A DNA stretch of 64,000 nt from Odiellus spinosus (lineage: Eukaryota; Arthropoda; Arachnida; Opiliones; Phalangiidae): NCBI GenBank assembly GCA_963920705.1, contig OY987239.1:11477004-11541003 (forward strand). Reading direction: 5' to 3'. Made by a program: the position numbers and the translations under genes. Shown here one piece after another: positions 39,990 to 50,233 of this stretch (its first letter is position 1; every line of letters begins with the position of its first letter). Below the pieces are notes generated by a model. It saw only the letters and a list, made by a program, of their open reading frames with translations. It was not told where the DNA came from and made no database searches.

Positions 39990-40480
39990 TCATTAAACGA
40001 TGTTTTTCGGAGAAAATAGATGGCGCTTAAAACATTCATTTTTGGCGGGAAAGCTTGTAACTTATTTCTCGCTAAAATATTTACTATTTCAAATTTTCGC
40101 CCAAAATTGTAGAAAAATGACTTCAAATGTCGATAAATATTGGTAAAAATCACTCAATTTTGAGGTTTTTATGTCAAAAAATCAATCTTTACCGGTACTG
40201 ATTTTCTGAGGAGATAGATGGGTGCTTACAACGTACTTTTTTGGCGGGAAATTAGTAAATTTTAAACTTTCGCGATATAGTTTTTCAAATTGGTGGTAAA
40301 ATCTCGCCAGAAAAGTTTAAACCAAAAATGCAATGTCTTCAGAAATGTAAATGTCGGTAAAAATTGATTTATATATAACTTTTTATCGATGGTGCTTACA
40401 ACATACTTTTTGGCGGGAAATTAAGTTTTCGCGCCAAAATCTTTAAAGATAAGTTGGAACCAAAAAGTGCATTGTCATCA
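39990..40480. repeat. Three degenerate ~185-bp repeats each with an E2F-type site
   Basis: Each unit has GATGG-GCTTA-AACAT/GTAC followed by TTTGGCGGGAAA (40041-40052, 40240-40251, 40409-40420), then a phrase like TTAAACTTTCGC and a TCAATCTTTACCG motif. It lies downstream of GPATCH8 and ASB1, which converge here. TTTGGCGGGAAA matches the E2F/DP consensus, but binding is unproven. A fourth near-match is at 41640-41651. Confidence 0.65.
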
Positions 40481-40922
40481 TGATTAAAAATATCACTATA
40501 AAATAAGTTTTACGTCAAAAATCAATCTTTACCGACACTTCCAGAGCAAAATTGATATGAAAACCATAAATATTGGATTAACCTTGTTATTGTGGCCAAC
40601 ACTAACTCTAAGCTTAAAGAAATTGGACAATGTAAGCCTAGAGTATAGCTTAGTTGTAAAAAAAGTGTGAAATCGTAAATTTTGATTATCGGTCATAACG
40701 ATTTTATTTAAAAACTAATTTACGGGGTAAAATTTTAAATAAATATGACACTAGGAATTGAGTTGACAATGACTTTATCAATTTATTAAATTGGCTAAAT
40801 GCGTTTCATGTTAAATTACAAATCAGTTGCGTAAAATGAAAGTTACAGCGTCACTTTCTACGTCTAAATAAAAATATTTATACTGTAAGACTATACTTTT
40901 TTCTTTTAATTTTAAGGCTATT

Positions 40923-42826
40923 TTATCTATTTGAAGAAGCGTAGAAAAGAAGCTTGTCGGCATCCTGGATCATATCGCAATAATGAATGAAATCTAGTAG
41001 TGTTTTTGGCAATGGCAACAAAGGAATAAATTTAAGTTTCTGTCGACCAAGGTAACTTCGAATTTGTATTCGGCACAGTGAACGCAGAGTAAGTGGAACT
41101 CCTAGAAATTTACATTCAATCTCTAGTTTGCAGAGCAAGAAACGGGTCAATAGAGCCGCATTTACACTAGAGACTTCGAAACTATTAAGGAGAGGTCAAA
41201 ATTGAACATTTAGGGCTTAAATTAAGAGATTCTTTGTCAAAAAATTGTTCTTTTGCTTGAAAATTCAAAACTTTCAAAGTGTCTAGTGTGGATGTAGCTT
41301 GAGTTTCCACCCTGGTGGCTTTCTTAACCTCAGACGATCAGAATTAGTACATAACCCCTTCAAAATTTTATACCCAGATGGGGCAAGTATAGTGTTTTTG
41401 GAATTTTCAGAATTTTCTCCAAATAGAGTTAAGCCTAATTCGGGCCTACTTAAGAAATACAAGGTTAAAGTAGTGGTTTTGAAATTTTACCCAAAAAGTG
41501 TTAAGCCTAAATTCTTAACTATGATAATTAACTGTGAATTAAAGGGAAACTTGAGTTATCAAGAGGCTTTAGCCATCACTTGGTTGATTTTAAGCTAAGC
41601 CTAATTCGGGCCTAATTAAGAAATTTTCAAAGCCAGCTTTTTGGCGGGAAGGTTGCCATGGTTACACTGATGGAGGAAGTGGGTAGAATTCAGGGGAATC
41701 TTTGATTGGCTGCAAGCTTTGTTTTAATGGTGATTAGGCATTGAAATTTAACTAATTTTGATTTTGAACTAACATGATCTAAGTAAATTGAAGTATTATT
41801 AACTTACCTAATTTTTGTTTAAAAAATAGTTTAATGCCGCAATCTTGGGCGAGTTCTGTGGATAAAAGTTTGTTTTTATCTTGCTGCCAGAGATTTCCTC
41901 CAAATTCGATGAAAAGTTTGCCAAACTGGATGGAGCATCGATGTTTCACTAACGTATGAGAAAGGGACAAAAGGCATATCACATTGCTTGGAAGCGGTGT
42001 TTGGCTTTTTCTCAGATCACTTAATGCCCCTCCGAGAAGAAGAGCCGCGTAACAATCAAAATGGTGGTATATTGCGGCTGTATGAAGAGGTAGACCAGGT
42101 ACGATTCCTAGTAAGCGGTCCTCTAACTCTGGATCCGCGTCGTAACTAAGAAGAAGCTTTTAAAAAGGTATTAAACACATTTTAATATTAAATTTTAAGA
42201 GGATTTCAAGACTGAACTTACCTTTATTCCTTCTAAAAAACCATCTTTCGCTGCTACGTATAAAGTTGAACAGCGATTGCCTGAATTGAAAAATTAATTA
42301 TAAATTTATTTCTTGGTAAAATAGACTCCACAACCTCTAAAGATAGGTAATATAACAGATTATATCTTACCTATATCACCATTAGCATTGGCACCAGCTT
42401 CGAGTAATAGCTTGGCACAGGCAAAGTTTTGTTTTTGCATAGCGATGAATAACGGAGTTTGCGCTTTGAAGTCTACCATATCGACTAATGCCCCATTGTT
42501 TAAGAGAAACTCTACGCATTCTGGATGATTATCTATTTTAATCATTCATAGTTAGTTTAATTGAAAAAAATAATTAAAGGTTAGGTTAGCTTACTGGTAG
42601 CAGCGAGACGCAAAGGAGTTGAACCAAAGGGTCTCACTCTTCTATTTACTTCCTTACGGTAATGAGAGATCAAATTTTGAATTAAATTTAAATCGCCATT
42701 ATAAGCGGCGATGTGAAGCTTGACATCTCCGTCATTTTCATCAATAATGAATTGTTCAAGATCAGAAATTGGAATAGGTGTAGAATTTGGTCTTCTTCTG
42801 GGTCTAGTTTGACAAGCCCCGTCCAT
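40923..42826 (-). CDS. ASB1: ASB1-like ankyrin repeat and SOCS box protein, 333 aa
   Basis: Five exons on the minus strand: 42595-42826 (ATG 42826), 42371-42532, 42222-42280, 41808-42156 and 40923-41122 (TAA 40923-40925). Phases agree throughout. Ankyrin repeats are recognisable as KLHIAAYNGDLNLIQNLI, GSTPLRLAATNNHPECVEFL with LLNNGALVDM, QTPLFIAMQKQNFACAKLLL with EAGANANG, and STLYVAAKDGFLEGIK. The C-terminus VPLTLRSLCRIQIRSYLG then FIPLLPLPKTLLDFI is a SOCS box with an LPLP Cullin motif. Length (human ASB1 about 335) and repeat order fit ASB1, the substrate receptor of an Elongin BC-Cullin 5 ubiquitin ligase. The last exon could instead start at 41173 in the same frame; 41122 has the better pyrimidine tract. 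Confidence 0.88.
41154..41299. mobile_element. Small palindromic element K1 in ASB1 intron 4
   Basis: Left GCATTTACACTAGAGACTTC and right GTGTCTAGTGTGGATGTAGC are near-inverse complements around a short centre. It directly abuts the SOCS-box exon, and its end contains the alternative acceptor at 41173. A weak relative may lie at 47742-47915. Confidence 0.6.
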
Positions 42827-43293
42827 TGAACAGTCCACATTTATTTTCAGCTTCTGAAAGTGGAAAACATTCGCAACTTCGTCATTTATACTTCAATTAG
42901 TTAAGTAATAAATATAATTAAAATATTTAAGTCGGGCGTCGTAAACATTTAATGAGTTAAATCATCTAACTTTCAATCTGTAGAACTGTAGTGTCGTCTG
43001 CTTTTTTATCATCATAGTTGAGGTGAGAGGTCACAGGTCAGGCTCATAGCCCCAAAAGCGCCATCTAATAATTATATTTTATTTAAATTAAATAAAGATA
43101 CTCTAGACGTAGTTCAGAATTACATGTTTATTTTTAAATCGGACGTTATTAATGAATTTACATTGGGTGTTTATTTATAAAGACATTAATGATTAACTCT
43201 CTAGAAATTCAACGATATTTATTTTTAACTCTTTATATTTAAAATGCGATTTAAATACGCGCAGTCGCTTCGTATTGTTGTGATCATTTCAAA
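42827..43293. promoter_or_regulatory. Shared divergent promoter region of ASB1 and JAZF1
   Basis: ASB1 (minus) and JAZF1 (plus) start codons are 467 bp apart, head-to-head, with no repeat between. No TATA box is clear. The sequence near JAZF1 carries CAAAATGGCGG, a YY1-like motif overlapping the start codon. Confidence 0.5.
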
Positions 43294-46200
43294 ATGGCGG
43301 TGTTTTTCTTAAATACTTGCAAATTTGGATCTTGCGGAATCACTTTCCCGACTTTGCAACAATTAATCAGGCATATTGAAGAGACTCATATAGGTAAATA
43401 TTAGTTGGTTTCTTTACTATTAATTTCCTACAAAAGCTGGCAGATAACTTTAGAAGGTAAGGGTTGTTTGTTTCCAAGGTAACGCACTCTGTTAGCTTCT
43501 GGGTTAATCATATGATTTTATATATTTTTCTACAAGTATATTAGAAATTAGTATTCGTATTTCCTTACAAATAAATAATTAGAGCGAAAATATTTCTGTG
43601 AACAACGCTTGACCAAAGCTTTCTATTATTGCTTACGCTAGAGAAAATATAAAGCTTGTTAAAAATAACCATTTTTGTAAATATTAAGCTTATTTAATAT
43701 CCTTGGGGGTTAGGGGTACTGACCCCATGAGTAAATTGAGCACCGATTAGGGGTGCGGTGGAAGTCTTTCATTAACTTTGGTTAACCGAAGAATCCACAG
43801 CTTAAAGAAAGCTACACTTTTGTATTACTAGCTGTCATGTTTAAATCATCAACCGTCTCGCTGTTCCCCTGATTCTTTCGGTTTGGAGTGTTTTTTTTTT
43901 GACCCAAACAGAAAATAAGTGTTATCACGTAAGCAAATATTAATTGTTCGTTAGATTAAAGAATGAAATGTCTGAAAACGTTACTAATGAAAAAATATAC
44001 CCATTACTTGGCTCAAGTTAACGTTTTATTAAGCATTGACCTTTACAAGCTGCTACCTATAATTAGAAATAACGCAGGTCAGGGACATAGGGAAGGAAAA
44101 CCTTTGCAAGCCACTCTCACTTGTCAAATCTGAACGCGGCCAAATAGAGTTAATTAAGATTGGATTTCTTGGTCTATTTAATTTTTTACACAACCACCAA
44201 GTTAATGATTCATCGTGATTATGCAAAGTCATTTTTCAATCAACACTAATTTGATTTAATATTTATTAAATTTAACTTTAATTAACTTTAAATTGTAGTT
44301 TAGGATCTCCTCTTTCTCGTCATGTGTTAGAATTTTAACCAATTTGGCCTATTTTGGTCCATTTTAATTTTTTAAACAACCACCAAGATAATGATTTATC
44401 ATGATTATGCAAAGTCATTTTTCAATCAGCTCTAATTTTATTTAATATTCATTAAATTTAACTTTCATTAACTTTAAATTGTAGTTTAGGATCTCCTCTT
44501 TCTCGTCATGTGTTAGAATTTTCAACCAATTTGGCCTATTTTAGTCCATTTAATTTTTTAAACAACCACCAAGTTATTGATTTATCGTGATTATGCAAAG
44601 TCATTTTTCAATCAACACTAATTTGATTTAATAGTTATTAAATTTAACTTTCATTAACTTTAAATTGTAGTTTAGGATCTCCTCTTTCTCGTCATGTGTT
44701 AGAATTTTCAACCAATTTGGCATATTTTGGTCCATTTAATTTCATTGGCTTGCTGTTGTTCTTCTAATGTTTCTACCGTATTTTAGTGTCAATGACAAAC
44801 GTAGCTTAAACAATAAGCAAATACAAATGGAAGGGGCCTATTACGAATGAATTGAACAAAAGTTTTTGGTGTTTCTTTTTATTCGTAGATTTTGATCCTC
44901 ATATCGTCGAAAAATATGAATCGCAGCAGCCTTCTTCTTTACCTTTGAGCTATGTCTTGAGGTAAAAACTAAAGGCTTAAATTTTTTTGAGAGCTATAAA
45001 ATTGTAAATATCTTAGTCTTATTTATTGAAATATTATTATTGTTACATAAATTTTGCGTGCGAGACAATAGTCAGCTGTCGTATTTGCAGGGTATTTAAA
45101 GAATCCTCAAAGAAAAATGGAGATTTATCGAAGAAAGCTAGATCTCATTCACCAGCGTCTTCCGTTTGTAGCACTGGAAATACCCCAACTGGTAAGAATC
45201 CAGCAATTAATCCGATATTTTGAAATAGTGTAACAGAGGGAAGAGATACTTGGCTCTGGAAAAAGTTATTTTGAGTCGATTTAGACTTAAAACTTGCCTT
45301 AAAATATTATTAAAACTCGCAACAAGTTCCAAGTAGTGGTTAATTGTTAAAGTTTAAAAGTTATGCTCCAAGGAAAGTCTGATTTTATTTCGAAGGAGTC
45401 AATTGCTGATGACAATGAGAGTTAGTCTCTGAAATTGGTTTGTTAGAAATAAATAATGGCCTTCTAATAACTAAAATTTATTCGAATGGATTTAGGCTTA
45501 GCGTAATTTATTAACTGTAAATTACTTTGAGCCCTTTTGCGAGTTTTTATTCATTTTTTACGCATATTATAACACTCTAAATCGTTTAAAAATAACTTAT
45601 ACGAGTCTAGTATCCTTTAAACGACAAGGAATGAAGTCGCATTCTTCCTTTAATCATTTTTACTTGTTTTTTTTATGTAGGTAGCGAATTGGAAGATGAT
45701 TATCCGAGTGATTCGGACGATAGTTGCGATTCCTGGAAATCAAAAGATGATTATAACTCTGAGATTGTCTTGAGGATGCTCAACGCGTCGGATAGTCGCG
45801 ATAACAAACCTTTTGCCTGTCCCGTACCTGGTTGTAAAAAACGTTACAAGAATGTTAGCGGAATAAAATATCACACCAAAAATGGACACAACAAAGAAAC
45901 AAAGTAAGATTGGGTGAATATGGGGAACGATTCTCTTAGAATTTCTCGATTTCGTGGTTTTGATTGAGACAAAAACCCGATTATATCCCAATAGGGTTGT
46001 TAAAGGTTTCAAATGTCACTGTGGGAAAAGCTACAAAACTTCTCACGGACTTAAAACTCACGTGGCGACTCAACACTGCCAAGGGTTATTAGGGAAACAA
46101 AGTAACAACAATTGTAACAATACTGGCAGTAAGAGTCAAGCGGAAACGTTACTAGCGTTGGCCGTTAATGACACTCATTCGTACGTCCAAAGCCCTTCTC

Positions 46201-46436
46201 AAAAAACCGGCGTAACTTTGTCACAAAATCAAAGCGTTATAGCCGTAAAGAGTAAAGCCACTTTTACCGATGATAAGATTATTCAAAGCTGTTCTTTTAG
46301 CGATAATACGCTCGATCGGAAATTGATTAAACCTCCGCCGTTATCACCTATTTTACAGCAACACCTTTTAAGCCCCGTTTTACCCAAGAAAACTTCTCCT
46401 ACGAAAGATTTCGGGGATCATCTATATCCCCAATGA
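43294..46436 (+). CDS. JAZF1: JAZF1 homolog, three C2H2 zinc fingers, 312 aa
   Basis: Exons 43294-43393, 44889-44961, 45091-45191, 45681-45903 and 45995-46436 (TGA 46434-46436), all GT-AG and phase-consistent. Finger 1 is C9-x4-C14-x12-H27-x4-H32 in the N-terminal CKFGSCGITFPTLQQLIRHI. An acidic YPSDSDDSCDSW stretch precedes finger 2, FACPVPGCKKRYKNVSGIKY, and finger 3 follows as FKCHCGKSYKTSHGLKTH. These are the diagnostic blocks of JAZF1, a nuclear corepressor of TR4/NR2C2 and a subunit of the NuA4/TIP60 acetyltransferase. The 130-residue tail after finger 3 is longer than in human JAZF1 (243 aa as I recall). Confidence 0.95.
44191..44748. repeat. 186-bp tandem repeat, three copies, JAZF1 intron 1
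   Basis: Copies begin at 44191, 44377 and 44563 with CAACCACCAAG and are nearly identical (AGGATCTCCTCTTTCTCGTC in each). No coding frame. The rest of this 1.5-kb intron has no other feature I can support. Confidence 0.93.
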
Positions 46437-48835
46437 GTTAGTCAATTATAGAATTAAAATTTAACTATCAGTTTAATGTTCTTGAAAATATATATTAGGA
46501 ATTTTTGCTAGAGAAAGTTAACCTTCATCGGAAAGGTCAAAACTGCATTTCAAATATTCTAATTTAGTCGGTTTCTACTTAACTTGGTTAGGAATTAAAA
46601 AAACCTTGCGCCAAATAGAAAATGCTTTGGAAGCTAGTAAAATTCTAATAGATGTTTTGAACTATTTATAACAAAAGTTCATAACATATTCTACAAAATT
46701 AATTGACAAACAGTTAGGTTGGAGTATATCCATCGGATATGGTAGCACGATCATTATGCGGCTTCCGCTTGCAATTAAAAACCAAATCCAGTCAAAATAT
46801 AATTGAACAGGAATCTCGAGATTTGAAAAACAGACTTTCAAAAAGATGTAGCCATTTAAATAATTATGTTTGAGGTTTTTTTGACATGGCTCTATCTAAT
46901 TTGCCCCCCGCCCAAGTGACCAATGAAAAGTAAAAGAAGGTTTCAAGGATTATTTAGGATTGCAAAACGCACACGACTACGAAACCAATGTTTCATATCA
47001 GGCAACGCTTTGTTAGCGGGGGAGACAAGAATCCCATTTCTGCTTGATTAGTAATGGCGACTCTCTTGCCTCCCCCACGAATTAGGCGCCATCTGCTGAT
47101 AAAACTGATATTAGGGTTCGAGAACGGGTCTGGGACGCCAGACCTCCTGGTTATGTAGTGTTTCGGAGCCCTTAAAAGATTTTAAGGAAAGTTTAAGCCT
47201 TGCCAAGATATTTTAAAAAAACTAACTCATTATTTCCCCCTTGAACTGGATAAACAAGTAAATCACCTCCGGTACAAATTTAAGAAGTATACTCACGTAC
47301 CATTCACAGAAAACCCTAAAATTTGATTAGTTTAAACCTAACTGGAGCGATGATCCCTGTCATATTCAATAAGTAGCCAAAGATTTCATCCAAGAAACTA
47401 GTGCGAGAGAATTTATAGAAACTATTGTACACCTATCGAAATAGATAAATATAACAAAACCTGGCGTCCATAAACGTCCTCTTATGGCAAATAGTGCAGA
47501 CAAAAGTTAGGTCTAACAAAAATAAAAAGGGTCTGTCTATTCTTTATCCATAGCAGCAACTCGTGAGGTTTTGAAATACTTTTGCATGCGCTGTTTGCCA
47601 TTAGGGGGCGCTTATGAACGCCAGATTTTGATATTCAACTTTATTTATTAAGATAGGTGTCCAGTAGTGTCCTAGATAGAATCAGCTAGATTGTCAGGCG
47701 CGTTAGAACTTGTTCAATTTGGCGCCCCGTGGCGTTTGTTGCGTTCACGCTACAGACTTTGAAATCATTTTGAACCGTTTTGGAAAGGTCAAATCATAAA
47801 ATTTTGGGGTCACAAGTGTAGACCTTTGATCAAGAAACGAAATTATTATCTTAGAACGATTTGAACGTACGAAACGGTTTGAAAATGGCGCCAAAGGTCA
47901 ATTGTGAACGTAGCTGTTGATAGTCTCTTACCTTTCCAAGATTTTTAGAGTGATACGTTGTTTCTACGCAACTTAACGTTGAATAAACCTTTTAGTTCGT
48001 ATTTTCTCTCAAAATTAAAGCCAAAAACGGCTGCAATGGGTCGCTATACCAACTTTTTAAGTATTTGGAAGAAATCACTGGCATAATTGAATTACACTAA
48101 CTAATAATTAACTAATTTATGGTATAAATGAACGGAGAACAAGCAATAAATTTGCGAAATTATTTTAAAAGTAAGGACTAGAGGTATTGAAATGAAACTA
48201 GGTTTTTTAATAGATCATTTCACGTTGTTTTAACCTTTTAAAAAATGGTTCTGCTCAAATTTTACTTACGTAAGGTGTTTATATAAATGGTTCCTAGGTG
48301 TGTGTGTGTTTTAAGCGTTAGAATAATATGGACAAACTATTTAAAAGTTTTGAAGGAGCATGATTATTAATTTTAATTGTACAGTGTAAAAAAAAATCTA
48401 GTCTTAATCAAAATGCTAAAATCAGTGCAATCAATAAAAGAACATTTGTAAAAAGCGCAAAATAATAGCACTTAAGATTTCAGCCTTCAAATTACGTTAT
48501 AATTTGAACGTGAATTTTTGTTTTAATTTGGAGAGAGCTCTATAGTTAATTTTTATTTAGTTTGTGTGGGTAACAAATTTACAATATAATTTTATTTATC
48601 TTTATTCCAATTAAAGTAACTTGTTCGCAACAAATTTGTACAAATTTCTCCAATCTTTTTAAATGGCAAACGTGCCAGACAAGGCAAAGAACTTCGATTG
48701 GTCTTTAATTATTAGAGAAAAAGGGATCCTCGTGTTACTACTGAGTCCTTTCGTCAATGACAAGACAAACTAAATCGTAGGGGGTGCCGAGCTCTGAGTT
48801 TCTTATCGAGCTTTTAGGGGTACGCAAAATTTAGG

Positions 48836-48996
48836 TTTCGAGTCCTTATCGAGCCTCAATATTCTGGTTTCGAGTCCTTATCGAGCCTCAATATTCTGGT
48901 TTCGAGTCCTTATCGAGCCTCAATATTCTGGTTTCGAGCCCTTATCGAGCCTATATATTCTGGTTTCGAGCCCTTATCGAGCCTCAATATTCTGGT
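48836..48996. repeat. 32-bp tandem repeat, five copies
   Basis: The unit begins TTTCGAGTCCTTATCGAGCC and ends TCAATATTCTGG. The last two copies share a CCC variant. Perfect apart from a few substitutions. Confidence 0.95.
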
Positions 48997-49398
48997 TTTG
49001 CAAGCTTTAGAGAGTATGTGTAATTTTTTATGGATATATCAAGAATATATCTAAACCTTACAAGAATAATATATAGCTAAAGTGTCCCGCTAGATTGAAA
49101 AGGAACTTGTTAGCATATATGTAACATTTACACCCTATCACGAGACGGGTGACGTCTTGAAAGAGATTTGGTTTTAAAGATATGATTTTTAGCTTATTGG
49201 ATACGAGTTGAAAGTTGATTTGGTTCGTAAAAAAAAAAGTTGAAATGCTTTTGAACATCTCAACCTGCTGACGGGTTCTACGTCTATCGTAGAAAACTGC
49301 TTAAGGGTCATAGAATCTGCCCAATTGGGACTAGCTTGTTCATTATTCTTGTATAGTTTAGATCTATTCTTGATATAACCCTTACCAAAAAAAGTTTA

Positions 49399-49536
49399 GT
49401 CTTAAGAGGTCTCGGCGAAGTCTTTCAGGTGTCTTAAGAGGTCTTGGGGAAGTCTTCTATTACGTCAATAAGTCTTGGGGAAGTTTAAAAGACTTCCTCA
49501 AGACCTTTGTAGTGTTCTTGAAGACCTCTTCAGATC
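49399..49536. repeat. Dispersed repeat L, copy 2 (inverse of copy 1)
   Basis: The inverse complement aligns with 28285-28422 over its whole length, including CAAGAACACTACAAAGGT and the ACTTCCCCAAGACTTATTG segments. Confidence 0.8.
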
Positions 49537-49859
49537 AGACTAACTTTTTTCCGTAAGGGATACTTTTAATTATAACATATTGCCCAGTAAATAATTACAC
49601 GTAAACCATAATTATAAATATTAAAAGTAAAGTTTTAATTTCTTACAGACTGTTGTACCTTATGTTTTAGCAACCTTAATAGTATCTCCAATACAAAATA
49701 CGAATGTTATTATCATTCCAAAACTTTTAACTTAAAATGTTCAAATGTCAGTAATAATTAGTTTGATCTACATTAACTTAGTATAAGGGTTTAGGGTTAG
49801 GGTGAAACAATTTAATTTAATTTACATGTTTAGGGCCCAGAGATCGAGTAAGTTTTGTC

Positions 49860-50147
49860 AAGAAGGATCAGATAAGGAGAGGAAATGTGGGGCTGCGTTG
49901 AGTTAGAGAGAGAAGAGCCAACCTCCCACTCGGGTGGAAAGGGGGGATAGGAAATTCTCGAGGTAAACTGTTGTCACGTGGTCGCTAGCTAGCGCGTCTC
50001 AAAGGATTCGTTTTACCCACGTGACAACAATTTACCACGAAGCATCTCACCCCCCGTCTGTCCCCCGTTCTCCCAGAGTGGGAGTTTAAGCCGACGCAGT
50101 AGGAGCCGCGCCGTTCCCACTTTTCCTCTCCTTATCTGATCCTTCTT
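49860..50147. mobile_element. Mutator-like MITE E2 (288 bp), inverse of E1
   Basis: Same AAGAAGGATCAGA ends as E1 and the same internal CTCGAGGTAAACTGTTGTCA and GCTAGCTAGC blocks, in opposite orientation. Flanking 9-mers AGTTTTGTC (49851-49859) and GGTTTTGTC (50148-50156) match at 8 of 9. Confidence 0.9.
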
Positions 50148-50233
50148 GGTTTTGTCTGCCTAAGCCAGTCTTTTTCCCCGTACTCTTAAACAGAGGCGCC
50201 ATCTTTTGAGTCTTATGCTTCTCATAACTTGTA

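Larger units (their letters stand above)
46437..50233. other. Intergenic between JAZF1 and the hAT gene
   Basis: No supported gene. It contains a possible K-like inverted repeat near 47742-47915, a 32-bp tandem repeat (48836-48996), repeat L copy 2 (49399-49536), and Mutator-like element E2 (49860-50147). A short TTTAGGGTTAGGG at about 49790-49802 is too small to call telomeric. Confidence 0.5.

Noticed and set aside
49788-49802. Telomere-like TTTAGGGTTAGGG
   Set aside because: Only two units; too short to be an interstitial telomere.
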